Source: Gracilibacteraceae bacterium (GTDB lineage: Bacteria > Bacillota > Desulfitobacteriia > Desulfitobacteriales > Syntrophobotulaceae). From it: a DNA stretch of 5,468 bases. Positions 1-5,468 of the stretch are shown here, in pieces (within the stretch, counting starts at the first letter, position 1; each line of letters starts with the position of its first letter). Location of the stretch: assembly GCA_031274335.1 (NCBI GenBank), contig JAISQG010000052.1:1-5468 (forward strand). The letters are read 5' to 3'. Both the position numbers and the translations under genes were made by a program. Under the pieces are notes generated by a model. It was not told where the DNA came from. It searched no databases and saw only the letters and a list, made by a program, of their open reading frames with translations.

Positions 1-382
1 CTTTTAACTCCGGCGCGTTCGTCAAATTGCCGTTATGCGCCAGCGCGAGCATCCCCTGCTGAAAATGGACGACCAGCGGCTGCGCGTTGGCCAGAAGGCT
101 GGAACCCGTAGTCGAATAACGCACATGGCCCAAGGCCATTTTGCCCTGCAATTTGGAGATCAGTACGTCGTCGGCAAAAACCTCCGACACGAGACCCATC
201 GCCTTGTGGACATTGATGCGCCGCCCATCCGAAACGGCGATGCCCGCGCTCTCTTGCCCGCGGTGCTGTAGGGCGTAAAGCCCGAAATACGTCAGGCGCG
301 CCGTGTCGCGCTCCGGGGCGTATATCCCGAACAGCCCGCATTCTTCCCGCGGTTTGTCCGTGTGACCGGCGACTCCATCCAT
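1..382 (-). CDS. purF: PurF, amidophosphoribosyltransferase (glutamine PRPP amidotransferase), N-terminal part only
   Basis: Catalyses the first committed step of purine synthesis: PRPP plus glutamine gives 5-phosphoribosylamine, in the cytoplasm. Only the first 127 codons are visible; the 3' part lies beyond the left edge. The visible part is the class II (Ntn-type) glutaminase domain. The start ATG at 382-380 lies 7 nt after an AAGGAG box. Residues 1-14 look like a propeptide ending in Glu13-Glu14, followed by Cys15 in EECGLFGIY. In the B. subtilis-type enzyme this Cys becomes the N-terminal nucleophile after cleavage. Other family motifs are QHRGQESAGI (39-48), GHVRYSTTGSS (85-95, with the glutamine-binding Arg) and HNGNL (116-120). 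The PRTase domain and any cluster-ligand cysteines are out of view. It follows purL after a 292-nt gap holding a repeat element, so it is probably still transcribed from the upstream operon promoter. Identification is secure. Confidence 0.97.
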   Translation of the reverse strand, partial: MDGVAGHTDKPREECGLFGIYAPERDTARLTYFGLYALQHRGQESAGIAVSDGRRINVHKAMGLVSEVFADDVLISKLQGKMALGHVRYSTTGSSLLANAQPLVVHFQQGMLALAHNGNLTNAPELK

Positions 383-389
383 GATTTCG

Positions 390-395
390 CTCCTT
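390..395 (-). promoter_or_regulatory. Ribosome binding site of purF
   Basis: AAGGAG on the minus strand, 7 nt from the ATG at 382. It fixes the purF start. Nothing between this box and the repeat element (about 20 nt) looks like a convincing promoter. Confidence 0.85.
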
Positions 396-415
396 CACAT
401 TTGAGGATTAACTTT

Positions 416-472
416 TGGTGCGGCAAACCCCCGTCAGCGGCTTCGCCGCTGACACCCCCTTTCAAAAGGGGG
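416..472 (+). repeat. Left terminal inverted repeat of the MITE-like element, with two nested hairpins
   Basis: Contains an outer 17-nt arm, then a perfect 9-bp palindrome GTCAGCGGC-TTC-GCCGCTGAC (433-453), then the inner palindrome at 455-472 with an 8-bp stem CCCCCTTT/AAAGGGGG and a 2-nt loop. It pairs in inverted orientation with 555-603. Confidence 0.8.
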
Positions 473-554
473 CTGGGGGCCACTTCCCCTCCTTTGGAAC
501 AACAAACACGACCGCTAGGGAGTGCGACTTGGCGCAGCAATTCCGGTAATCTTG

Positions 555-603
555 CCCCCTTTTGAAAGGGGGTGGCGCGTAGCGCCAGGGGTTTGTCGTA
601 CCA
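555..603 (-). repeat. Right terminal inverted repeat of the MITE-like element, with two nested hairpins
   Basis: Inverted counterpart of 416-472. The inner 18-mer palindrome (555-572) matches the left copy exactly. The next hairpin, TGGCGC-GTA-GCGCCA (573-587), sits where the left end has its 9-bp palindrome, but it has a different sequence and a shorter 6-bp stem. The outer arm 588-603 matches the left arm at 14 of 16 positions. Confidence 0.8.
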
Positions 604-674
604 GGGATCCATCAAGTAAACGGATGGATTTTCAGCAGTCCCCGAGGATCGGAGGTCCCTACAACCCGCCGGCT
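604..674. other. Spacer between the purL stop and the repeat element, weak inverted repeat
   Basis: Seventy-one nt with no gene. The only structure I see is a 7-bp inverted repeat, ATCCATC (607-613) and GATGGAT (623-629), with a 9-nt loop. On the minus strand, the direction of transcription, it is followed by CCCTGG and not by a T-run, so it is not an intrinsic terminator for purL. Its role, if any, is unknown. Confidence 0.3.
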
Positions 675-2870
675 TTACGCAAGCATTATATCCCCCAGCG
701 CGTTTTCATACGCGGCGCGGCAGCGGGCGCGCGGCAGCGCGAAACAGGGCGCGCCTCCCGCGGTGACGATCAATTCCTCGCCGCCCGTCTCGCCCGCGCG
801 GCGCAGCGGCTGCTCCCGCTCCGCCGCCAGAGCCGCCAGTTCCCGCTCCGCGCCGGCCGTCGCCGCCAGGATAAAGCGCCCCGGCCCCTCGCCGAAAAGG
901 GAGGGCAAAACAGCGCTGCCCGCCGGCAAATCCACCCGGACGCCGGTGGCGGCGGCCATTTCCGTCAGCGCCACGGCCAGCCCGCCCTCCGTTATGTCGT
1001 GCGCCGCCGCCAGCAGCCCGCGCTCATTCGCGGTCAGGATGAATTCCAGGCGGGCGCGCAGGGCCGCCAGATCCAGCGGCGGCAGAGCTCCGGCCACCAG
1101 CCCTTCAAACATGCTCGCGTATTCGGATCCGGCCAGCAGCCCTTCGGTCTCGCCCAGCAGAAACACGTCCTGCCCCGCGGACGTGAAAACATTCGGGCAT
1201 ATTTTTCCAATATTTTCCAGCAAGCCGACCATTCCGATCATCGGCGCCGGGTAAATGGCGCGTTCCGGCGTCTCGTTATAAAAACTCACATTGCCTCCCG
1301 TCACGGGAGTGTCAAAAGCGAGACAGGCCGCCGTCACGCCGGCGCAGGCTTCGGTGAATTGCCAGAATACCTCCGGATGCTCCGGATTACCGAAATTCAG
1401 GCAATCCGTGATGCCGATCGGCCTGGCCCCCGTGCAAACGATGTTCTGCGCCGCTTCCGCCACGGCCCAAGCCCCGCCGTAATACGGATCCATATAAGCG
1501 AGGCGGCAATTGCAGTCCGTCGTCAGGGCCAGTCCTTTGCCCGCGCCGCGCACCCGCAGCACCGCCGCGTCCCCGCCCGGCAAGGCGGCCGTATTCGTGC
1601 CGACCTGGTGGTCATATTGCCGGTACACCCACGATTTGGCGGCGACCGTCGGGTTGCGCAGCAGGGCGAGCAGGGTTTCCTCCGGCGAAAGGCGCAGACG
1701 CAGACCGCTGAGATCCGCGGCGCGCAATTCGGCGATATAGGCCGGCTGCGCCGCCGGGCGGTCATAAACCGGCGCTTCGTCCGTCAGAGCGGCCACGGGT
1801 ATTTCGGCCACCACCCGGCCTTGCTCCGTAAGGCGCAGCAGGCCGTCGTCCGTCACGCGCCCGATGGTCGTCGCTTCCAGGTCCCAGCGCGTCAGCACTT
1901 CTTCCACCCGCGCCTCGCAGCCGGTTTTCGGCACGACAAGCATGCGCTCCTGGGATTCGGAGAGCATGATTTCATAAGGCGTCATGCCCGTTTCCCGCCG
2001 CGGCACGAGATCAAGGTTCATTTCGATGCCGCTGCCGCCCCGCCCGGCCATTTCCGCCGAGGAACAGGTCAGACCCGCCGCTCCCATATCCTGGATGCCG
2101 ACGAGGACGCCGGCCTGAATCAGCTCCAGGCAGGCTTCCATCAGCAATTTTTCCATAAAAGGGTCGCCGACCTGTACGGCGGAGCGCCGCGATTCCGATT
2201 CCTCCGTCAGTTCCACCGAAGCGAAGGTCGCGCCATGGATCCCGTCCCGGCCCGTGCGCGCCCCGACGATCATGACCGGGTTGCCCGCCCCTCTGGCCGC
2301 GCCGGTCGCGATGTCCGCGTGACGCAAAAGACCGACGGCCATAGCGTTGACGAGCGGATTGCCGCTAAAGGCCGCGTCAAAATAAACATCGCCGCCGACC
2401 GTCGGGATGCCTATGGAATTGCCGTAACCGCCGATGCCCTGCACGACGCCGCGAAAAAGGAGCTTGTTGCTCTCCTCCGTCAGCGGGCCGAAGCGCAGCG
2501 CGTCCAGCACGGCCACCGGGCGCGCCCCCATCGTAAAAATATCGCGCAATATGCCGCCCACGCCTGTCGCCGCGCCCTGGTAAGGCTCAATGGCCGAGGG
2601 ATGGTTGTGCGACTCCATTTTGAAAGCGACAGCCAGCCCATCGCCGATGTCCAGGATGCCGGCGTTTTCCCCCGGTCCCTGCAGCACCCGCGGCCCCGTC
2701 GTCGGAAAACGGCGCAAAACAGGCTTTGAAGTTTTGTAGGAGCAATGCTCCGACCACATGACGGCAAAAATGCCGACCTCCAGATAATTCGGCTCCCGTC
2801 CCAGCCGGGCCGTGATCGCAGCGTATTCTTCGTCCGATAGACCCATCTCCCGCCAAACTTGTGCTTCCAT
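675..2870 (-). CDS. purL: PurL, phosphoribosylformylglycinamidine synthase (FGAM synthase) large ATPase subunit, short form
   Basis: Uses ATP and ammonia delivered from PurQ to convert FGAR to FGAM; works as a complex with PurS and PurQ. At 731 residues it has the usual length of the short (small) PurL found with PurS, not the roughly 1300-residue fused form. Motifs in order: [10 protein letters not shown] (38-46, His42 in the conserved SEHCSYK motif), [14 protein letters not shown] (65-78), [20 protein letters not shown] (86-105, nucleotide and metal binding), GIPTVGGD (154-161), [10 protein letters not shown] (258-267), LNFGNP (491-496), [10 protein letters not shown] (525-534) and [10 protein letters not shown] (622-631). 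These cover both AIRS-like halves, so the gene is complete. The ATG is preceded by AAGGAG at a rather long 11 nt. The stop is TAA. Codon use is very GC-rich at third positions. The gene is flanked by a heptamer repeat upstream and a MITE-like element downstream. Identification is secure. Confidence 0.98.
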   Translation of the reverse strand: MEAQVWREMGLSDEEYAAITARLGREPNYLEVGIFAVMWSEHCSYKTSKPVLRRFPTTGPRVLQGPGENAGILDIGDGLAVAFKMESHNHPSAIEPYQGAATGVGGILRDIFTMGARPVAVLDALRFGPLTEESNKLLFRGVVQGIGGYGNSIGIPTVGGDVYFDAAFSGNPLVNAMAVGLLRHADIATGAARGAGNPVMIVGARTGRDGIHGATFASVELTEESESRRSAVQVGDPFMEKLLMEACLELIQAGVLVGIQDMGAAGLTCSSAEMAGRGGSGIEMNLDLVPRRETGMTPYEIMLSESQERMLVVPKTGCEARVEEVLTRWDLEATTIGRVTDDGLLRLTEQGRVVAEIPVAALTDEAPVYDRPAAQPAYIAELRAADLSGLRLRLSPEETLLALLRNPTVAAKSWVYRQYDHQVGTNTAALPGGDAAVLRVRGAGKGLALTTDCNCRLAYMDPYYGGAWAVAEAAQNIVCTGARPIGITDCLNFGNPEHPEVFWQFTEACAGVTAACLAFDTPVTGGNVSFYNETPERAIYPAPMIGMVGLLENIGKICPNVFTSAGQDVFLLGETEGLLAGSEYASMFEGLVAGALPPLDLAALRARLEFILTANERGLLAAAHDITEGGLAVALTEMAAATGVRVDLPAGSAVLPSLFGEGPGRFILAATAGAERELAALAAEREQPLRRAGETGGEELIVTAGGAPCFALPRARCRAAYENALGDIMLA

Positions 2871-2881
2871 GTCACTTTTCT

Positions 2882-2887
2882 CTCCTT
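2882..2887 (-). promoter_or_regulatory. Ribosome binding site of purL
   Basis: AAGGAG on the minus strand, 11 nt before the ATG at 2870. An out-of-frame GTG lies closer (its first base at 2875), but its frame gives no conserved protein. The ATG frame matches PurL from residue 1, so the longer spacing is accepted. Confidence 0.7.
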
Positions 2888-2906
2888 AAGACCGCTGTTT
2901 CAGAAC

Positions 2907-2940
2907 CCACTATCCACTATCCACTATCCACTATCCACTA
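2907..2940. repeat. Heptanucleotide tandem repeat between purQ and purL
   Basis: Four exact copies of CCACTAT (2907-2934) followed by six matching bases of a fifth (2935-2940); on the coding strand the unit reads TGGATAG. The first unit read by the transcript overlaps the last codon of purQ: CTA at 2938-2940 is the TAG stop. Each unit carries a TAG. Because 7 is not a multiple of 3, successive units close all three minus-strand frames. Short 7-bp tandem repeats of this kind occur in intergenic regions of several bacterial groups and usually vary in copy number between strains. Confidence 0.93.
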
Positions 2941-3615
2941 GCCCAGCAGCGAGCGAAACATGCCCCGCCCGTCCTCGCCTCCGATCAGTTGCTCCACGGC
3001 CCGCTCCGGGTGCGGCATCATGCCGAGGACATTGCCCTCCCGGCTGATGATGCCGGCGATATTTTGCACGGAGCCGTTCGGGTTTCCGGCCGCATCCGCC
3101 GCGCCGTCCGCGCTCACATAGCGAAAAACGACGCGCCCTTCGCTTTCCAGCTCCTCCAGTCCGGCCGCGTCGATATAATAATTGCCCTCGCCGTGATTGA
3201 TCGGCATCCGCGCGATTTGCCCCGGCGCGTAGGCGCGCGTGAACACAGTCGCGTTATTTTCCACCCGCAGGCATTGGGGCGCGCAAATAAAACTGAGCCC
3301 GGCGTTGCGCAGCAGGGCTCCCGGCAGCAGGCCACATTCTGTCAAAATTTGGAAACCATTGCAGATTCCCCAGACCAGGCCGCCTTCCCGCGCGTGACGG
3401 ATCACATCCGGCATGATCGGCGAAAACCGAGCGATGGCGCCCGTGCGCAAATAATCCCCGTAAGAAAACCCGCCCGGCAGCACGACGAGATCATAACCCC
3501 GCACCGAGGTTTCCCGGTGCCAGAGCATATCCGCCTCGCAGCCCATGACCCGCCAGGCTTCCAGGCAGTCCGTCTCGCAGTTGGAGCCGGGAAAGCGCAC
3601 TATCCCGATCTTCAC
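2938..3615 (-). CDS. purQ: PurQ, FGAM synthase glutaminase subunit
   Basis: Class I (triad) glutamine amidotransferase that hydrolyses glutamine and passes ammonia to PurL. It has 225 residues, close to the usual 220-230. Visible motifs: the N-terminal VRFPGSNCE (6-14), [14 protein letters not shown] (47-60, oxyanion region), [10 protein letters not shown] (82-91) with nucleophile Cys85, and MMPHPERA (199-206) with His202 and Glu204 completing the triad. The start is GTG at 3615-3613, supported by GGAGG 7 nt upstream and by the conserved start [10 protein letters not shown]. It overlaps the purS stop in the 4-nt sequence GTGA, implying translational coupling. The C-terminus ends right after FRSLLG, where the heptamer repeat begins and provides the stop. 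Related proteins often carry a few more residues, so slight trimming is possible but should not touch the catalytic core. Identification is secure. Confidence 0.98.
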   Translation of the reverse strand: MKIGIVRFPGSNCETDCLEAWRVMGCEADMLWHRETSVRGYDLVVLPGGFSYGDYLRTGAIARFSPIMPDVIRHAREGGLVWGICNGFQILTECGLLPGALLRNAGLSFICAPQCLRVENNATVFTRAYAPGQIARMPINHGEGNYYIDAAGLEELESEGRVVFRYVSADGAADAAGNPNGSVQNIAGIISREGNVLGMMPHPERAVEQLIGGEDGRGMFRSLLG

Positions 3616-3863
3616 GGTTGATCCTCCAGCGAAAAGGTGTATTCCTCAATCACGGGATTCGACAGCACCTTGCGGCAGATTTCTTCGAGCGCCTCCCGCT
3701 GCTCCGTCCGGCTCAGGCCATCCGCGATCCGGATTTCCATGAATTTGCCGACGCGCACGGCGTCCACGGGATAGCCCATTTGGCGCAACGCCTTTTCCAC
3801 CGCGCTGCCCTGCGGATCAAGGATGCTTTTTTTCAGCGTCACCTGCACATGCGCCTCACTCAT
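3612..3863 (-). CDS. purS: PurS, small structural subunit of FGAM synthase
   Basis: Small non-catalytic protein of 83 residues, the normal length of the family. A PurS dimer bridges PurL and PurQ in the FGAM synthase complex. Recognisable features are the N-terminal strand [14 protein letters not shown] (6-19), the helix [11 protein letters not shown] (21-31), [11 protein letters not shown] (36-46) and the C-terminal [11 protein letters not shown] (67-77). The ATG at 3863 has GGGAGG 9 nt upstream and overlaps the last 8 nt of purC. Its own TGA overlaps the GTG of purQ. The tight packing fits coupled production of the PurS, PurQ and PurL subunits. Presence of a separate purS is typical of Gram-positive bacteria and archaea, which use the split enzyme. 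It contains an A7 tract over Lys11-Lys12, with no sign of a frameshift. Confidence 0.96.
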   Translation of the reverse strand: MSEAHVQVTLKKSILDPQGSAVEKALRQMGYPVDAVRVGKFMEIRIADGLSRTEQREALEEICRKVLSNPVIEEYTFSLEDQP

Positions 3864-4575
3864 CGCTCAGCGCCTCCCGCAAACGTGAGTACACCTCCGC
3901 GTATGCTTCTTCCACCTGGCCCAGGTCGCGGCGAAAACGATCCTTGTCGAGTTTTTCCCCGCTTTCTTTGTCCCAGAAGCGGCATGTGTCAGGCGAAATT
4001 TCGTCGCCCAGCAGCACATGGCCCTCCCAGACGCCGAATTCCAGCTTGTAATCGACCAGCGTGACGCCGGCTTTGTCCCAGACGGCGCGCATCAATTCGT
4101 TCACACGCAAAGCCATACTTTTCATTTCGTCCAGCTGCTGCTGTGTCGCCCAGCCGAGAGCCAGGGCGTGCGTATCGTTCACCATCGGGTCGCCAAGTTC
4201 GTCGTCTTTGTAGTAAAGCTCGAAAACAGGTTTTTTCAGCACATAGCCTTCTTCCTTGCCCACGCGCTGCGAAAGGCTGCCGGCCACGACGTTGCGCACG
4301 ACGATTTCCAGCGGAATCATGTCCAGGCGGCGCACAATCTGCTCGCGGTCGTTCAGCAGCTTGACAAAATGGGTCTCAATGCCGTTGTTTTCCAGGTACT
4401 CAAACAGCAACGCCGACATTTTGTTGTTCACGACGCCCTTGTCCTCGATTGTGCCGCGCTTCTGGCCGTTAAAGGCCGTCGCGTCATCCTTGTACTCAAT
4501 CCAGTAGTAATTGTGATCCGTCGTGTCGTAAACCTTTTTGGCCTTGCCTTCGTAACGCTGCGCCAGCTTCTCCAT
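3856..4575 (-). CDS. purC: PurC, phosphoribosylaminoimidazole-succinocarboxamide (SAICAR) synthase
   Basis: Ligates aspartate to CAIR with ATP to form SAICAR, the substrate of PurB encoded just upstream. Numbering from the ATG at 4575 gives 239 residues, the usual length for bacterial PurC. Motifs: YEGKAKKVY (8-16, ATP-binding start), [10 protein letters not shown] (28-37), [14 protein letters not shown] (87-100, SAICAR synthetase signature 1), VNDTHAL (132-138), LVDYKLEFG (173-181, signature 2) and [13 protein letters not shown] (190-202). An in-frame ATG at 4599 would add eight residues (MQTGECIK). I prefer 4575 because the protein then starts as family members do (MEKL) and because the AGGAG box lies between the two ATGs. 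The last 8 nt overlap purS. Identification is secure; the start is fairly sure. Confidence 0.97.
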   Translation of the reverse strand: MEKLAQRYEGKAKKVYDTTDHNYYWIEYKDDATAFNGQKRGTIEDKGVVNNKMSALLFEYLENNGIETHFVKLLNDREQIVRRLDMIPLEIVVRNVVAGSLSQRVGKEEGYVLKKPVFELYYKDDELGDPMVNDTHALALGWATQQQLDEMKSMALRVNELMRAVWDKAGVTLVDYKLEFGVWEGHVLLGDEISPDTCRFWDKESGEKLDKDRFRRDLGQVEEAYAEVYSRLREALSDE

Positions 4576-4586
4576 TTTGATACACT

Positions 4587-4591
4587 CTCCT
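4587..4591 (-). promoter_or_regulatory. Ribosome binding site that decides the purC start
   Basis: AGGAG on the minus strand, 11 nt before the ATG at 4575. It lies inside the extra eight codons that would be translated from the upstream ATG at 4599. That upstream ATG has only a weak AGGGG in front of it. This favours the 4575 start. Confidence 0.65.
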
Positions 4592-4622
4592 GTTTGCATT
4601 CCGCTTACCCCTGCCTTCGTTT

Positions 4623-5468
4623 TCAGTTGAGGCCCGCGCGGCGGAAAATCTCATCCACCCGGGCCGTGTGATACCCATAGTCAAAAAGCGCCGCCACCTC
4701 CGTCTCGCTCAAATGCCGCCGGATTTCCGCGTCCCCCAGCACATAGTCCTGAAAGGAGCGCTTATTGTCCCAGGACAGCATGGCGTTTTTCTGCACGAGA
4801 GCGTAAGCGTCCTCGCGGCTCACGCCTTTGTCCACAAGGGCGAGCATAACGCGCTGGGAAAAAATGAGTCCGTGGACTTTTTCGATGTTCTCCCGCATCT
4901 GCTCCGGAAAAACACGCAAACCGCGCACCAAAGCCGTCGCTTTCGCCAGCATGTAATCAAGCGCGATGGTGGCGTCGGGCAGCAGAACACGCTCCGCCGA
5001 CGAGTGGGAAATGTCGCGCTCATGCCACAGGGCTACATTTTCCAGAGCCGCGAGAGCGTAGCCGCGCAAAAGCCGGGACATGCCGCTTATGCGCTCGCCC
5101 GTGATCGGGTTTTTTTTGTGCGGCATGGCGGAAGAACCTTTTTGCCCCGGCGCAAACGCTTCCTCCGCTTCATGCACGTCCGTGCGCTGCAGATTGCGCA
5201 GCTCCGTCGCTATTTTGTCGAGCGTGGCGCCGATGCCGGCCAGCACCGTGACAAAAAAAGCGTGGCGGTCGCGCTGAATGATTTGCGTGGAAACCGGCGC
5301 CGCTTTGAGCCCCAGCACCCGGCAGACATGTTCTTCCACGCGGGGATCCACATTGGCGAACGTGCCGACGGCGCCGGAAATTTTGCCGGCGCGGACATCC
5401 TCCCGCGCATGGACGAGACGTTCCCGCTGCCGGAGCATTTCATCGTGCCACAGGGCGAATTTCATGCC
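4623..5468 (-). CDS. purB: PurB, adenylosuccinate lyase, C-terminal part (5' end outside the window)
   Basis: Fumarase/aspartase superfamily lyase acting twice in purine synthesis: SAICAR to AICAR plus fumarate, and adenylosuccinate to AMP plus fumarate. The last 281 residues and the TGA are visible. The frame stays open to the right edge (GGC at 5468), so about 150 N-terminal residues are missing, judged from the family length of about 430. Motifs, counted from the first visible residue: [14 protein letters not shown] (29-42), [11 protein letters not shown] (60-70), the fumarate lyase signature [11 protein letters not shown] (111-121), which lies on the flexible loop with the catalytic Ser, [14 protein letters not shown] (147-160), and [12 protein letters not shown] (205-216). 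By length, the signature falls near residue 262, as expected. The internal ATG second in the visible frame is not a start. purC follows after 47 nt, fitting one operon. Confidence 0.97.
   Translation of the reverse strand, partial: GMKFALWHDEMLRQRERLVHAREDVRAGKISGAVGTFANVDPRVEEHVCRVLGLKAAPVSTQIIQRDRHAFFVTVLAGIGATLDKIATELRNLQRTDVHEAEEAFAPGQKGSSAMPHKKNPITGERISGMSRLLRGYALAALENVALWHERDISHSSAERVLLPDATIALDYMLAKATALVRGLRVFPEQMRENIEKVHGLIFSQRVMLALVDKGVSREDAYALVQKNAMLSWDNKRSFQDYVLGDAEIRRHLSETEVAALFDYGYHTARVDEIFRRAGLN

Larger units (their letters stand above)
416..603. mobile_element. MITE-like non-autonomous element with terminal inverted repeats, about 188 bp
   Basis: The two ends are imperfect inverted copies of each other: TGGTGCGGCAAACCCC on the left and TGGTACGACAAACCCC read inward from the right, 14 of 16 identical. 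Further in, both carry the same 18-mer CCCCCTTTCAAAAGGGGG, itself a near-perfect palindrome. Between these lies a second hairpin on each side. The interior (473-554) has no open reading frame of note and no transposase, so mobility would need an enzyme supplied in trans. I see no clear target-site duplication. Two palindromes per end are typical of MITEs and related intergenic repeat families. This is a single copy in the window, so the mobile nature is inferred from structure alone. A structured RNA spacer is the alternative. No U-run follows any hairpin on the minus strand, so it does not look like a terminator before purF. Confidence 0.7.

Noticed and set aside
383..432. Internal promoter for purF inside or next to the repeat element
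   Set aside because: A TTGCCG hexamer and an AT-rich TTAATCCT stretch are present on the minus strand, but they are only about 10 nt apart. That is too close for a sigma-A type promoter.
433..587. Hairpins between purL and purF as an intrinsic terminator
   Set aside because: The stems are strong, but none is followed by a U-run on the minus strand, the direction of transcription. They come as inverted pairs, which fits a repeat element better.
292..615. Minus-strand frame of 107 codons across the purL-purF gap, containing PLLKGG
   Set aside because: It is a translation of the inverted-repeat element and runs into the purF start region out of frame. PLLKGG-like peptides are a typical by-product of translating CCCCCTTTCAAAAGGGGG repeats.
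522..2729. Very long open frame (735 codons) on the plus strand, antisense to purL
   Set aside because: Its codons are exactly in register with purL codons. In that register a stop appears only where purL uses TTA, CTA or TCA, which GC-rich codon usage avoids. The translation is Arg/Gln/His-rich with no recognisable domain, while purL is a clear, complete gene.
2480..2875. Alternative GTG start at 2875 giving a 131-codon frame at the 5' end of purL
   Set aside because: The GTG is better spaced from the AAGGAG box than the purL ATG. However, the frame gives a Trp/Arg-rich sequence without any family motif and lies wholly within conserved PurL.
2907..2940. CRISPR-like or regulator-binding repeat array
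   Set aside because: The units are directly adjacent 7-mers without spacers, so it is not a CRISPR. No known purine-regulator box resembles the unit.
2989..3621. Plus-strand open frame of 210 codons antisense to purQ
   Set aside because: Also in codon register with the gene on the other strand. It has no family motif, and the purQ protein is unmistakable.
4018..4671. Plus-strand open frame of 217 codons antisense to purC
   Set aside because: In codon register with purC and explained by the same codon bias. Its Val/Leu/Phe-rich stretches mirror Lys, Asp and Glu codons of purC and are not real membrane segments.

Overview
This window is a housekeeping stretch of a de novo purine biosynthesis operon. 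All genes lie on the minus strand, so transcription runs from the right edge to the left edge. In that direction the order is purB (3' part only), purC, purS, purQ, purL and purF (5' part only). This matches the order in the Bacillus subtilis pur operon (purE-K-B-C-S-Q-L-F-M-N-H-D). The separate small PurS, PurQ and PurL subunits of FGAM synthase, and a PurF with a short propeptide ending in Glu-Glu before the catalytic Cys, both point to a Bacillota (Firmicutes) type organism. The DNA is GC-rich, strongly so at third codon positions in purL. A GC-rich Clostridia or Negativicutes lineage is therefore plausible, but genus and species cannot be read from the sequence.

Layout from right to left (5' to 3' of the transcript): purB ends at 4623. 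A 47-nt gap carries the purC ribosome binding site. purC (4575 to 3856) overlaps purS by 8 nt, and purS (3863 to 3612) overlaps purQ by 4 nt in a GTGA stop/start arrangement. After purQ (3615 to 2938) comes a 67-nt spacer largely made of a 7-bp tandem repeat, whose last unit supplies the purQ stop codon. purL (2870 to 675) is intact at 731 codons. The 292-nt purL-purF gap holds an element of about 188 bp with imperfect terminal inverted repeats and nested hairpins, resembling a MITE. purF starts at 382 and runs off the left edge.

The products work in one pathway. PurF makes phosphoribosylamine from PRPP and glutamine. PurS, PurQ and PurL together convert FGAR to FGAM. PurC joins aspartate to CAIR to give SAICAR, and PurB releases fumarate from SAICAR (to AICAR) and from adenylosuccinate (to AMP). 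The reading frames show no frameshifts and no missing catalytic residues in the visible parts.

I found no undescribed biological system here. The points worth a second look are the two repeat insertions on either side of purL, which separate genes usually tightly packed in this operon. There are no tRNA or rRNA genes, no CRISPR array and no convincing terminator. Long open frames on the plus strand mirror the codons of the pur genes and are artefacts of GC-rich codon usage.
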